This document shows positions 34,038-44,761 of a stretch of DNA of 64,000 nt, piece by piece. This DNA comes from Luteibacter aegosomatissinici (GTDB lineage: Bacteria; Pseudomonadota; Gammaproteobacteria; Xanthomonadales; Rhodanobacteraceae). Under the pieces are notes generated by a model, which worked only from the letters and a program-made list of their open reading frames with translations, was not told the DNA's origin and did no database searches. The stretch is from positions 744,001 to 808,000 of the forward strand of contig NZ_CP095742.1 of assembly GCF_023078495.1 (NCBI RefSeq), written 5' to 3'. The translations under genes and the position numbers were made by a program. How positions within the stretch are numbered: position 1 is the stretch's first letter; every line of letters begins with the position of its first letter.

Positions 34038-34817
34038 TCAGAAGGTGCGGGCCAGGGTGGCTACCCAGGGCGAAACCCGCTGTTCGCCCTGGCTGCGCTC
34101 GCGGTTTGTGAAGACATGCATGAGTTCCACCCGCCAGGCGCCGTTTTGCCATACCAGGCCCGCGTGGCCGTAGGTGTAGCGGCTGGACTGGGTCTCCCGA
34201 TGATACTGCCCGTGATAGTACCGGTAGGGCGGCACGAGATATTGCGCGAGGCCCACGCCGCCGGTGGCGGAGACGTGCCAGGCCAGGGGCCAGCGGAAGC
34301 CCACGTCGGCCGCGCCGCGCGGGCCGCCGCCGCGGTGGGCCAGCTGGATGGCCGAGGCGCTCATGGTCAGCACATCACGCCAGAGCACGCTCACGCCCAG
34401 TTCGGTGCGGTCGTAGGTGCGGGTGCCGCTGGCGCTGCCCGGGTAACGGTAATCGAGCAGGCCGGCCTGGAGCTGCCAGTCATCGCTGAGCGACCAGGAT
34501 TTCGCGACCTGGGCCAGGGTCTCGGCGATGCGGCCGGGGGAGCGGGTCTGGTAGCTGGCCGACGCACCGACGGACCAGCCATCGCGGGTCACCCAGCTGA
34601 CGCCCCCCTGCACGATGGGCGCAGGCGGGGTCACGGCGACGCCGCGATCGACCAGCTGCGAGCTGACCGCCAGGGTGCCACCCCAGTCGCCAGCCCAGGC
34701 CTGCAGGGGTGCCAGGCCGCACGCCACCACGGCCACGGCAAGGCGCCACCGCGGCGGGAGTGCGTCGCGGCGGACCATGGGCTTGCCTGGCCTGGCTTGG
34801 GTCAGGTTGTCCGACAT
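34038..34817 (-). CDS. Outer-membrane protein, TIGR02001-like
   Basis: A roughly 260-residue beta-barrel protein. The signal peptide (RWRLAVAVVACGLAPLQAWA) is followed by GTLAVSSQLVDRGVAV, the opening pattern of the TIGR02001/TorF family of small outer-membrane proteins. Alternating strands then run to a terminal aromatic residue (SPWVATLARTF), the usual Bam signal. ATG 34778 would give a shorter n-region and is an alternative start. It lies upstream of the sigma operon in the same direction; its function is unknown. Confidence 0.72.
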   Translation of the reverse strand: MSDNLTQARPGKPMVRRDALPPRWRLAVAVVACGLAPLQAWAGDWGGTLAVSSQLVDRGVAVTPPAPIVQGGVSWVTRDGWSVGASASYQTRSPGRIAETLAQVAKSWSLSDDWQLQAGLLDYRYPGSASGTRTYDRTELGVSVLWRDVLTMSASAIQLAHRGGGPRGAADVGFRWPLAWHVSATGGVGLAQYLVPPYRYYHGQYHRETQSSRYTYGHAGLVWQNGAWRVELMHVFTNRERSQGEQRVSPWVATLARTF

Positions 34818-34873
34818 CACGTCATCTTTTACTTGGCCCGCCCCGTGGCGTGGTTCCGGCGTCTGCTTCCGCC

Positions 34874-35275
34874 TCAGTGCAAGGTGGCGAGGTAGGCAAG
34901 CAGGTCGTCCAGGTCCTTCGCATTGTCGAGGCCATCGTATTTCATCTTGGTGCCGGGGTTGGCCTGTTTCGCTGGCTGGGATAGGTACGTATGTAACTGT
35001 TCGGGCGTCCAGGTCCAGCCGATGTTCTTCAGCGCATCGGAATAGTTGTAATCGGGCAGGCTGCCCGATTTACGGCCCACGATGCCAAACAGGCTGGGGC
35101 CTTTCTTGTTGCGGCCCTGGGCCACGGCGTGGCACTCGGCGCACTCGGACTTGAACACGTCCTGGCCTGCCTTCGCGTTGCCGGCCGCCGCTGGAAGCGA
35201 TGCCAGCAGGGAGCTTGCGATAAAGCCCGCGGCCAACAGGCGCGCGGGCAGGGTGGGGTGGTTTGGGGGAGTCAC
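34874..35275 (-). CDS. Class I cytochrome c
   Basis: A 133-residue periplasmic monoheme cytochrome. The heme site is CAECH (Cys45, Cys48, His49) and the axial Met is in GTKMKYDGL (about Met111). A signal peptide precedes (LLAAGFIASSLLASLPAAAG). The GTG at 35275 has AGGAA upstream and avoids overlap with the preceding gene; longer in-frame starts exist. It is like the mitochondrial-type cytochromes that shuttle electrons to oxidases. It is the third gene of an operon with the barrel-cytochrome and cytochrome b561. Confidence 0.9.
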   Translation of the reverse strand: MTPPNHPTLPARLLAAGFIASSLLASLPAAAGNAKAGQDVFKSECAECHAVAQGRNKKGPSLFGIVGRKSGSLPDYNYSDALKNIGWTWTPEQLHTYLSQPAKQANPGTKMKYDGLDNAKDLDDLLAYLATLH

Positions 35276-35294
35276 GCGTCGTATTCCTGTCGGG

Positions 35295-36644
35295 CTAGAA
35301 GGCGATGCTTGCGGAAACGGTGAAGGCATTCAGGTCGGAGGCGTCCACACCGCGCACGCCGGGTGGCGCACCGAAGATGTTGGAGCCGCGCCCGTTGAAG
35401 CGGGTGACCCGGAACCACGTGGCGGCGAGCTTCAGGTTGCCCTTGGTGATCCAGCTATCGTCCTTGCCGAACGGCGCCCACGTGAGGGTGAACAGGTTGA
35501 TCGTGCTATCCGGATCGCCGAACGGCGGGTAGCGCACATCACTCGCACTACCGGTGCTCTTCAGCTGCGATACCTGGATGCCGTAGGTTTGCCTGAACGT
35601 GTACGTCACCGATGCGACCTGGTCGCGCGCGGACCCGCGGTTCGATTCGAGTGCACCGGGGACGAATGGATTGGGTAACGCGGTACCGTACTTGCGCCGC
35701 TCGTAGATGTTCACGTAGCTGGCCTGCACGATGTGCTCGCGGTTGCCCAGGTACTGGTAGGTGAGGTCGTAGCCGAAGTCGTCGATATCGTCCTTCGACG
35801 CGCCACGCGGCAATTCACGCTTGGTGGTGAGTGCCACGACGCCTGCGGAGAAGAACTGCTTGCGCATGTCCTTCATGTACGCAAAGCGAAAGTAACCCGT
35901 ATCGCTCAGCTTGCCGGGGTCGCCGCCGACGTTGTAGCCGAGGTCATCCTGCGTGCTTCGCTGCAGCGAACGGTAGGTGCCGGCTTCGGCGTACCAGACC
36001 TTGTCGTAAAGCGCGTACACGCTCGCGCCGATCACGCGGTTGGTCAGCGCATTCGGTGCACCCGGGCTCAACAACGTGCCCGTGGCCCCGCCCGGCGCGA
36101 GGAACGACGCGTTTGGCAGGGCGCCGATCGGGTCCTGGAAGCCTGGGCTGTTGTTGACGGTTACGCCGATCGTCGTGTCCTTGCCCGCGATCTTCAGTTC
36201 CTTCGCGACGTAGCGCAGGTCGATATTGCTGAGCCGCGTGTTGTAAGTGTCGTGGCCGGTATGGTCGGCTTCCACCTTGATGTAGCCGCCGACGTTGTCG
36301 GTAAGCCTGCCCGCCAGGTACAGATCGCCTTCGGTCAGCGTGGTATCGCTGGGGCCGGTCTTCGGGTTCACGTGGCTCGCAGTGATCTGCGCGGCGACCG
36401 GTATTTTGGTGCCCTGGCCGTCGGTATCGGTATAGCCATTCAGCTTGAAGCGCATGCCGTAAGGCGTGAGCGCCGGGCCATAAGCCCCCGCGTGGCAATC
36501 GGCGCAGGCCGAGCCCGTCTGCCGTGCGTACGCGGGAATGGCCTGGGCGGTGTGGCTCACCAGCGAAAGCACCAGCGCAAGGGCCGCCCACCACGCGGCG
36601 TGGCCGGGAGTGCGCGGTCGACGTCGAAACGGTAACGGTGGCAT
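35295..36644 (-). CDS. Outer-membrane beta-barrel protein with N-terminal heme c site
   Basis: A 449-residue secreted protein. The signal (AALALVLSLVSHTAQA) is followed by CADCH (Cys47, Cys50, His51), a c-type heme attachment site within the first 12 residues of the mature protein. The remaining 390 residues are beta-rich with alternating aromatic strands and end in SDLNAFTVSASIAF, a typical outer-membrane terminal strand. A single heme on a barrel could pass electrons across or into the outer membrane. It sits between a cytochrome b561 and a cytochrome c. The start has AAGGAG nine bases upstream. Confidence 0.75.
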   Translation of the reverse strand: MPPLPFRRRPRTPGHAAWWAALALVLSLVSHTAQAIPAYARQTGSACADCHAGAYGPALTPYGMRFKLNGYTDTDGQGTKIPVAAQITASHVNPKTGPSDTTLTEGDLYLAGRLTDNVGGYIKVEADHTGHDTYNTRLSNIDLRYVAKELKIAGKDTTIGVTVNNSPGFQDPIGALPNASFLAPGGATGTLLSPGAPNALTNRVIGASVYALYDKVWYAEAGTYRSLQRSTQDDLGYNVGGDPGKLSDTGYFRFAYMKDMRKQFFSAGVVALTTKRELPRGASKDDIDDFGYDLTYQYLGNREHIVQASYVNIYERRKYGTALPNPFVPGALESNRGSARDQVASVTYTFRQTYGIQVSQLKSTGSASDVRYPPFGDPDSTINLFTLTWAPFGKDDSWITKGNLKLAATWFRVTRFNGRGSNIFGAPPGVRGVDASDLNAFTVSASIAF

Positions 36645-36682
36645 GGGGCGGAACTCCTTGTGGTTTGGGGGCAGGCGGACGC

Positions 36683-37237
36683 TTACGCGCCCTTGCGCGG
36701 CCACATCCGGTGCAGCAGGCCGTCACGACGGCCGAAGTGGTGGAAAAGGGCGGCGCCGATATGCAGGCAGACCAGGGCGAGCAGCACCCAGGCCGCATCG
36801 ATGTGCAGTGCCTGCAAGCGATCGGCCAGGTCGTCATCTGGCGCCACCAGGCGTGGCAGCGTCAGGCCGAAGAAATGCACATCGTGGTCACCCGCGCTGC
36901 TCATGGCCCAGCCGATCAGCGGCATGCCCAGCAGCAACAGGTAAAGCGCGACGTGGGTCGCTGCGGCGGCCGCATGCATGATCCTCGGCATGGGGATGGG
37001 CGGCAGGCGCGCGGCGCGCAGGCGCAGCACGACGCGTACGGCGAACAACACGAGCACCAGCAGGCCGAAGTGCCGGTGGCCTTCCAGCAACCACATGCGC
37101 AGGCTTCGCCCGGATACCTCATCACGCAACAGGATGAGCGCCGCCGCGCAAACGACACATACCACGGTGAGCCAGTGCAGCACGCGCAAGGGCCGGGGCC
37201 ACGGTACGGGTCGTTGGTCTTGGGTGTTCCAGGCCAT
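36683..37237 (-). CDS. Cytochrome b561
   Basis: A 184-residue inner-membrane di-heme cytochrome b with four helices. Heme-ligand histidines are seen in LRVLHWLT, GHRHFG, AATHVALY and ALHIDAAW/CLHIGAALFHH. These proteins move electrons from quinol to periplasmic acceptors. It heads a three-gene unit with the barrel-cytochrome (39 bp downstream) and cytochrome c. The start at 37237 gives MAWNTQDQRPVPW; longer in-frame starts are not supported. It is divergent from the sugar-biosynthesis operon. Confidence 0.88.
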   Translation of the reverse strand: MAWNTQDQRPVPWPRPLRVLHWLTVVCVVCAAALILLRDEVSGRSLRMWLLEGHRHFGLLVLVLFAVRVVLRLRAARLPPIPMPRIMHAAAAATHVALYLLLLGMPLIGWAMSSAGDHDVHFFGLTLPRLVAPDDDLADRLQALHIDAAWVLLALVCLHIGAALFHHFGRRDGLLHRMWPRKGA

Positions 37238-37388
37238 GCAGGGCAATCCCCTCCGGCGCCCGCCAGCCGGGCGACGCATGGCCATGAGTGCCAGCCGTGG
37301 CACGGAAAGGTTGCGCCCTGGCGCCCGCAACCTTTCGCGCCGGGCCCTGCACTCATTCGAAGACCACCGCGACACGCCGGGATTCGCC

Positions 37389-37826
37389 ATGGATATAGCT
37401 CGCATACCCTTCCAGATCCACGGCGATAGCCGCGGCATGCTCGTGGCGCTCGAGGGCATGCGCGATGTGCCTTTCGATATCCGCCGCGTCTATTACATCT
37501 TCGCCACGGTCGATGGCGTGCGGCGCGGGCAACATGCCCACCGCACGCTGACCCAGCTGGCCGTGGCGGTCCGCGGTTCCGTGACCTTCCTGCTCGACGA
37601 CGGTACGGGGCCGGCGGAAGTGACGCTGGATGACCCTGCCAGCGGGGTGCTCATCGGGCCCATGGTGTGGCGCGAGCTGCACCATTTCAGCGACGACTGC
37701 GTGGTGATGGTACTTGCCGACCAGGCCTACGACCCCACCGATTACATCGCCGACTACGAGCAGTTCCTGGGCGAAGCCAACGCGCACGCCTTTCCGGGAG
37801 TGGCCGCCGCATGGCCCGGCCGTTAG
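37389..37826 (+). CDS. FdtA/WxcM-like dTDP-sugar 3,4-ketoisomerase
   Basis: A 145-residue cupin that isomerises dTDP-4-keto-6-deoxyglucose to the 3-keto sugar, the first step to dTDP-3-amino-3,6-dideoxyhexoses. Typical residues are IHGDSRGMLVALE, RRVYYIFATVDGVRRGQHAH and the end HFSDDCVVMVLADQAYDPTDYI. The start at 37389 gives MDIARIPFQI. It overlaps the acyltransferase gene by 16 bases. rmlA and rmlB, needed for the precursor, are not in the window. Confidence 0.9.
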   Translation: MDIARIPFQIHGDSRGMLVALEGMRDVPFDIRRVYYIFATVDGVRRGQHAHRTLTQLAVAVRGSVTFLLDDGTGPAEVTLDDPASGVLIGPMVWRELHHFSDDCVVMVLADQAYDPTDYIADYEQFLGEANAHAFPGVAAAWPGR

Positions 37827-38476
37827 TCCTTATCGGTGCGGGCGAGTTCGCCTTGATCGCCCGTGAATACTTTACCCACGACGCCGGCCGCGAGGTCGTG
37901 GCCTTCGTCGTCGAACGTGCATGGCTGGATCGCGATGCTATCGATGGCACGCCGGTTGTCGCGTACGAGGATATCGAGGCGATTTATCCGCCCGACGATG
38001 TCGACGTTTTCGTCGCCATCCCGGCCAGCGGCCTCAATCGGCTGCGTGCCCGGTTCTACCGTGACCTGAAGGCACGCGGCTATCGCTTCGCCCGCTACAT
38101 CAGTTCGCGCGCGTTTGTGTGGCGAAATGCCACGGTGGGCGACAACTGTTTCATCTTCGAAGGCAACGTCATCCAGCCGTTCGTCACGATCGGTGATAAC
38201 TGCATCCTGTGGAGTGGGAACCACATCGGCCACCGCACGGTGATCCGCGATCACGTGTTCATGGCCTCGCATGCCGTGGTGTCGGGTTACTGCGAGATCG
38301 GTGAGCACAGTTTCATCGGCGTCAATAGCACGTTCAACGACAAAGTGCGCGTGGCATCGGACAACATCATTGGCTCAGGCGCGCTCGTCGTGCGCGATAC
38401 CGAGCCTGGCCTCGTCTATGTCGGGTCACCGGCGAAACCCCTGCCAGGCAAGCGCAGCCTGGATGTGGCGCTCTAG
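37811..38476 (+). CDS. NeuD/PglD-type sugar O- or N-acyltransferase
   Basis: A 221-residue two-domain protein. An N-terminal Rossmann-like segment (PLVLIGAGEFALIAREYF) is followed by a left-handed beta-helix of hexapeptide repeats from about residue 95 (VGDNCFIFEGNVIQ, IGDNCILWSGNHIGH, ISEHSF-like runs) with the catalytic His in SGNHIGHRTV. It is expected to acylate the amino sugar made by the neighbouring ketoisomerase and aminotransferase. It overlaps the preceding gene by 16 bases. Confidence 0.88.
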   Translation: MARPLVLIGAGEFALIAREYFTHDAGREVVAFVVERAWLDRDAIDGTPVVAYEDIEAIYPPDDVDVFVAIPASGLNRLRARFYRDLKARGYRFARYISSRAFVWRNATVGDNCFIFEGNVIQPFVTIGDNCILWSGNHIGHRTVIRDHVFMASHAVVSGYCEIGEHSFIGVNSTFNDKVRVASDNIIGSGALVVRDTEPGLVYVGSPAKPLPGKRSLDVAL

Positions 38477-38485
38477 GGGATGCGT

Positions 38486-39409
38486 ATGACGGCATGGACC
38501 AAACGCGGGTTGGTGTTCGATACGCTTCGCCAGGGCGTCGGCGGCTGGATGCGTCATTCCGCGCTCACGCCCACGCCGTGGCGGCGCAATGACGGCACGA
38601 TCCGCGTCTACGCGAGCTTTCGCGATGACGAAGGCATCGGCCGGATCGGCTATGTGGACATGGACGCCGAGCGGCCGGGGGAGGTGGTGCGCGTGAGCGC
38701 ACGGCCGGTGCTCGATGTCGGGCGTGGCGGTTGTTTCGATGACAACGGGATGATCCTTGGCGACCTGGTCGAAGCGCCGGGCGGCCTGCACCTGTTTTAC
38801 GTGGGGTTCCAGCGTGTGGCGCGTGCCAAGTTCCTGGCATTCACCGGGCTTGCCCTTTCCACCGACGGTGGCGACACGTTTGCGCGGGTGCAGGAAACGC
38901 CGGTGCTCGATCGTGGCCCGGGGCGGAGCAGCATCGCGGCGATTCATTCGGCCAGGTACGAGGGTGGCCGCTGGCGGCTTTGGTATGCCGCGGGCGATGG
39001 CTGGGAAATGATCGGCGGCCAGCCGTTTCCCCGGTACCACATTCGCTACCGGGAAACGGATGACCTGCATGGCCAGCCCGCGCGCGACGAGGTGTGCCTG
39101 CTGCCGCAGGGCCAGGAATACCGTATCGGCCGACCGCGTGTTTACCGTGACGGCGACGGCTACCTGATGTACTTCACGCGTGGCGATACCAAAGGCGGTT
39201 ATTTCCCCGGCTGCGCCACGAGTGCGGACGGCATCCATTGGGAGCGGCACGACGAGCGGTTCGGGCTGGCGCTTTCCGAGCGTGGCTGGGATTCCCGCAC
39301 GATCTGCTATCCGGCGTTGCTCGATGATGGCGAGCGCACACTCATGTTCTACAACGGCAACGACATGGGCGTGGATGGCTTTGGCCTCGCGGAGGCGTAC
39401 CGTGCTTAG
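38486..39409 (+). CDS. Glycosidase-like five-bladed propeller protein
   Basis: A 307-residue protein with GH43/GH32-type propeller repeats: NDGTIRVYASFRDDEG, GGCFDDNGMI, LHLFYVGFQ, YEGGRWRLWYAAGDGWE, DGDGYLMYFTRGD and TLMFYNGNDMG. Such genes recur in O-antigen loci. The ATG at 38486 is preferred because GGGGA lies upstream at good spacing; an ATG at 38480 is too close to it. No secretion signal is visible, so it should act in the cytosol, perhaps as a transferase or lectin. Its role in glycan assembly is unproven. Confidence 0.7.
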   Translation: MTAWTKRGLVFDTLRQGVGGWMRHSALTPTPWRRNDGTIRVYASFRDDEGIGRIGYVDMDAERPGEVVRVSARPVLDVGRGGCFDDNGMILGDLVEAPGGLHLFYVGFQRVARAKFLAFTGLALSTDGGDTFARVQETPVLDRGPGRSSIAAIHSARYEGGRWRLWYAAGDGWEMIGGQPFPRYHIRYRETDDLHGQPARDEVCLLPQGQEYRIGRPRVYRDGDGYLMYFTRGDTKGGYFPGCATSADGIHWERHDERFGLALSERGWDSRTICYPALLDDGERTLMFYNGNDMGVDGFGLAEAYRA

Positions 39410-40333
39410 CGTCCGGCCCTATACACCGGCTGACGCGCCGCGCTGGGACGCCGTGGTGGCCCAGTCGCGCAACGGTACGTTCCTGCACAGCCGTGCCTAT
39501 ATGGACTACCACGCGGACCGTTTCACCGATGCCTCCCTTGTGCTTGAGAACGACGGCGAGGTGGTGGCCGTGCTGGCCGCCAATCGCGACGGTGACACGG
39601 TGTGCAGCCACGCTGGCCTGACTTATGGTGGGTTGGTGGCGCTGCGTTCATTGCGCGCGGAAGGCACGCTCGAGGCGTTCGGGCGGATCGGCGAGCATTA
39701 CCGTCGTGACGGCGTCCGCCGCTTCATCTACAAGCCTGTGCCGCACGTGTTCCACACGTGGCCGGCAGAGGAAGACCTCTACGCGCTGCACCGCCTCGGC
39801 GCATCGCTGACCCGGCGTGACCTTTCGTCGGTGCTGGCGCTTGGCGATGCGCCGGCCATGAACACGATGCGTCGCCGTGCCGTGGCAAAGGCGCGTGCGG
39901 CCGGTGTTGTCACGCGTATCGGCACCGACATGGCGCCGTTCCACGCCATGCTGGCCGATGTGTTGCGCCGTCACGACGCCGTACCGACGCATAGCCTGGC
40001 GGAACTGGACCTGCTGCGCTCACGCTTCCCCGGGCAGATCGTGCTGCACGAAGCACACCGCGGTGATGAGCTGCTGGCGGGCGTGGTGATTTATGACTTC
40101 GGGCATACCGTGCACAGCCAGTACCTCGCCGCATCCGCGGCAGGCCGCGATGGCGGCGCCTTGAGTTTCCTGCTGGCCGAGCTGGTGGGCGGCGTGTACG
40201 CGCAACGCCCGCGCTTCAGCTTCGGCATATCGACGGAAGACGAGGGCAAGGTACTCAACGCTGGCCTGGTCGCGCAGAAGGAATCCTTTGGCGCCAGGGC
40301 GGTGGTGCATGACCGCTACGAGTGGGTGTTGTG

Positions 40334-40334
<1 letters not shown>
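39402..40334 (+). CDS. GNAT/FemAB-like acyltransferase
   Basis: A 310-residue protein starting at GTG 39402 inside the end of the previous gene, with GGAGG upstream. The N-terminus SVRPYTPADAPRWDAVVAQ and SRNGTFLHSRAYMDY are typical of GNAT/FemAB-like enzymes (PF13480-type) that add acyl or amino-acyl groups in cell-wall and glycan loci. A C-terminal core with HSQYLAASAAGRDGGALSFLL supports this. Its stop overlaps the start of the aminotransferase gene (TGATG). It may acylate the amino sugar or the assembled repeat unit. Confidence 0.75.
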
Positions 40335-41442
<1,108 letters not shown>

Positions 41443-41446
<4 letters not shown>

Positions 41447-42699
41447 ACATCGTACGCGCGGGCGCCTGGTCGGCCATCGGCACCGCGGCCCGGCTGGGCG
41501 CTGCGCTGGTGCTGGTCAAGCTCGTGGCGTGGCTGGCCGGGCCCGTCGGTGTCGGCAAGCTGGGCCAGTTCATGAGCCTGATGTCGCTGCTTGCGGTGCT
41601 GGCCGGTGGCGGGATCAGTGCCGGGATCGTGAAGTACGTCGCCGAGTACCGTGATGACCCGGAGCGGTTATCGCGTCTGCTGGCATCGGCCCTGGGTTAC
41701 GCCATGGCCGCCTCGTGCACGATGGCTTGCGCAGCGCTGTTGTTCGCGCGCCCGCTGGCAGCGTGGCTGTTGGGTGATCCGTCGTACGGTAGCCTGATCC
41801 GCGTGCTGGCCGTCGCCCAGCTTGGGATCGCCCTGGTGAACTACGTGCTGGCGGTGATCAATGGCTTCATGGATGTGCGCCGGCTAGCGCTCGTGCAGGT
41901 GCTTGGTTCGCTGCTCAGCGTGGCGCTCGCGCTGTGCCTGGCACGCTGGCTCGCGCTTTATGGCGCGTTGCTCGCGGTGGTGCTGGGCCAGCTGTTCTGG
42001 TTGCTGGTCGGCTTGCCGGCGTGGTGGCGCAGCCCCTATTTCCAGCGCGGCATGCTGCGCATGCGCTTCGATCCCGAGATGACCCGGCGGCTGGCAATGT
42101 TCTCCCTTATGAGCCTCTCGTCGGCCCTGCTGCCGCCGCTGGTCAACATTGCCGTGCGTGACCACCTTGCCGGTGCCTATGGCTGGGAGCAGGTCGGGTA
42201 CTGGCAGGCGGTCACCCGGGTATCCGATGCGTACCTGCTGTTCTTCACCACGGCGATCAATATTTACTATCTGCCCAAGCTCGCCTCGACGCAGGACCGC
42301 GCGGCGCTCGCGGCGGAGCTACAGGGGGCGGCACGTATCCTTCTGCCCGCAGTGGCAGCGAGCGCCGCATTGATATACGTGCTGCGCGACTGGGTGACCC
42401 GGCTGCTGTTCAGTACGGACTTTGCACCTGCGAACGACCTTTACGCGGCGCAACTGCTGGGCGATGTCGTGAAGATCGCCGCGTTCGTACTCTCGTACAT
42501 GACGCTGGCCAAGGCGATGACCCGCCTGTTCGTTATCTCGGAGTGCGTCTTCGCCGCCAGCTACCTGGTGCTCGTGTACCTGTGCACGGCGCGCCTTGGC
42601 TTGCCGGGGGCGATGGTTGCCTTCGCCCTCAACTACGTTGCCTACCTGCTGTTCAACCTGGTGGTGGTGCGCCGTTACCTGGGGAGGCTGCCTGCATGA
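41443..42699 (+). CDS. wzx: Wzx-like lipid-linked glycan flippase
   Basis: A 418-residue polytopic inner-membrane protein with about 12 helices and the MATE-like polysaccharide-flippase layout. The N-terminal MNIVRAGAWSAIGTAARLGAALV and GQFMSLMSLLAVLAGGGISAGIVKY resemble WzxE-type O-antigen/ECA translocases. It should flip the undecaprenyl-linked repeat unit to the periplasm, where the Wzy- and Wzz-like proteins act. It starts on the aminotransferase stop (ATGA) and ends on the glycosyltransferase start. Confidence 0.88.
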
Positions 42700-43619
42700 G
42701 CACGTTGCCGCTCGTCTCCATCCTCATCCCGGCGTACAACCACGAAGACTTTGTGGAACGTTGCCTGGATAGCGTGCTGGAAGACCCGTACCCTGCCAAG
42801 GAGATCGTGATCATCGACGATGGCTCCACCGACAAGACCAGTGAGCGGATCCAGGCCTGGATCGCACGGCACGGCCACGAGGTGACCATCGAATTCGCCC
42901 AGCGCGCAAACAAAGGCATTACCGCGACGCTCAATGAACTTGCCGCCCGTGCGCATGGCGAGTTTTACCGTTTGGGTGCGAGCGATGACTACCTGTTGCC
43001 GGGTGGCCTGGAAGCACAGGTCCGGTATCTGTCGAGGCATCCCCGCAAGGGGGCCGTGATCGGTGACTCCGTCGTGGTGGACCGCGAGGGGCGGCAATTG
43101 CACGCCAGCGGGATGAGGGACCTGCATGGCGCTGACAAGCGCCTGTATGCGACGGACCAGGGTATCCGCCGTGCGGTGATCACGCGCTGGGCCATTGGTG
43201 GCCCCGTCGCGCTGCTCCGGCGTAGCGCGCTGGAAACGGTGGCGCGCTGGACGGAAGGGTTGCGCATCGACGACTGGGATCTGTTCCTGCGGCTCGCAGC
43301 GAGCGATGCGCTGGGCTTTATCGATACCCCGGTGTGCGCTTATCGCTTGCACGGTGCCAACCTGAGCAAGACCCGCCATCGGGCTACGCGCATCGTGAAC
43401 CTGGAAGAGTCACGCGAGGTAGCCATCCGCCGGCTGGGCCTGTTCGACGAGCCATGCCGAACCTTGCTGCGCGCACAGATCCATTACATCGGCGCGAAGG
43501 TGGCTTTTCTCCAGGGCAAGCCCGGTCGGGTCGCACTGCGCCTCGGCTGTTATGCCTTGCTGCGCGGCTGGGCGGCCGTGCGGCCCACGGCGGTGCACCC
43601 GCGCCCGGAGGAAGCATGA
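42696..43619 (+). CDS. GT2-family glycosyltransferase
   Basis: A 307-residue GT-A glycosyltransferase of family 2. The nucleotide-sugar site is at the N-terminus (VSILIPAYNHEDFVERCLDS, IIDDGSTDKTS), with ASDDY as the metal/sugar site near residue 90. The start at ATG 42696 overlaps the flippase stop. A hydrophobic C-terminus is lacking, so it is probably peripheral at the inner membrane. It should add one sugar to the lipid-linked repeat unit. Confidence 0.93.
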   Translation: MSTLPLVSILIPAYNHEDFVERCLDSVLEDPYPAKEIVIIDDGSTDKTSERIQAWIARHGHEVTIEFAQRANKGITATLNELAARAHGEFYRLGASDDYLLPGGLEAQVRYLSRHPRKGAVIGDSVVVDREGRQLHASGMRDLHGADKRLYATDQGIRRAVITRWAIGGPVALLRRSALETVARWTEGLRIDDWDLFLRLAASDALGFIDTPVCAYRLHGANLSKTRHRATRIVNLEESREVAIRRLGLFDEPCRTLLRAQIHYIGAKVAFLQGKPGRVALRLGCYALLRGWAAVRPTAVHPRPEEA

Positions 43620-44749
43620 GGGCCCTGTTGCGCATGCCATCCACGTATATCGCGTGGCCGTTACTGCTGGCCTGCGCGGTGACTGGGTCGATCTTTGACC
43701 TGCCCGAAGGCTATGGGCCCGGGGTGGTGCTGTTGGTGCTGGGTGCGGTGTGCCTCATCGTCTGCGATGCCATCGGCCACGATCGCCTCCCCGCATGGCA
43801 GGCGCTGCGTGAGCGCGACTACGCGCACACCCGCGATGGATTCCTTGGCCTGGCGTTTGCCGGCGGTGTGCTATTTTTTTGCGCACTGGACCTCGCGCTG
43901 TTCCCCGTGGCGCTGATCCACGATCCGTCGATGTACGCGACCATGGAGGGCGGCCACGAACATATCCGCCGCATTTCCGATCTGTGCTGGATCCTGCCCG
44001 TGATCGGCATGCTCTGCACGCACAACCGGCCGGTACGTTACGCGCTGGTCGCCTGCGGCCTGTTGTTCCCCGTGCTGGTGGTTGACCGCAACCGCATCTT
44101 TGCGGGCGTGGTGGCGCTCGCGCTGGTGATGATCTTTCGCCGTGACCCGGCCAGGCCTTTGCCGTGGCGGGGCGTGGCACTGCTGGGCGTCATTGGGGTG
44201 ACGGCGTTTTCGTTGCTGGGCATGCTGCGCTCGGGCTCCGTGGCGACAGTGGCGTTGCCGTTCGGCGATGTCTACAAGGCGGCACCCGCCGGCATCCAGT
44301 GGCTGCTGCTGTACATCAGCGCCGGGCCGTACAACTTTGCCTCCATGGTGGCAAAGGGCTACCACAACCCCGATTTCCTCATGAACCAGCTCGTGCCGCT
44401 GCAGGGGTCCATCGCGACCATGGGCACCGATATCCCCCTCGACGCCTCCAACGTGAACGTCGGGACGGAGTTCCTGCCGTTCCTGCTCGCCTGGGGGCCG
44501 CTGGGCGCCATGGCGGCCCTGTTGGCGTTGTACCTGCTGATGCGCTGGAGCGTGCGCCGGATCGCCGCGTCGCGCTCGCTGTTCGCGTTGCTTGTTTTCC
44601 TGCGCATGGCCTATGTCTGCCTCATGGCGCCATTCGCGCCGCAGGCGTTTATCTGGATGAACTTCGGCTTCATCGGGTTGTGCCTGGTGTTGCAACTCGT
44701 GGCGGCATGGCTGCCGAGTCGCCGGTTCCCCTTTTCCTTCTCCCATTGA
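43616..44749 (+). CDS. wzy: Wzy-like O-antigen polymerase
   Basis: A 377-residue inner-membrane protein with roughly ten helices and a large periplasmic loop (about residues 215-280, including AAPAGIQWLLLYISAGPYNFASM and NVGTEFLPFLLAW). Wzy proteins share this topology but little sequence, so the call rests on topology and on its place between a glycosyltransferase and a Wzz-like gene. It would polymerise repeat units in the periplasm. Confidence 0.75.
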   Translation: MRALLRMPSTYIAWPLLLACAVTGSIFDLPEGYGPGVVLLVLGAVCLIVCDAIGHDRLPAWQALRERDYAHTRDGFLGLAFAGGVLFFCALDLALFPVALIHDPSMYATMEGGHEHIRRISDLCWILPVIGMLCTHNRPVRYALVACGLLFPVLVVDRNRIFAGVVALALVMIFRRDPARPLPWRGVALLGVIGVTAFSLLGMLRSGSVATVALPFGDVYKAAPAGIQWLLLYISAGPYNFASMVAKGYHNPDFLMNQLVPLQGSIATMGTDIPLDASNVNVGTEFLPFLLAWGPLGAMAALLALYLLMRWSVRRIAASRSLFALLVFLRMAYVCLMAPFAPQAFIWMNFGFIGLCLVLQLVAAWLPSRRFPFSFSH

Positions 44750-44761
44750 TGGCGGCATAGC

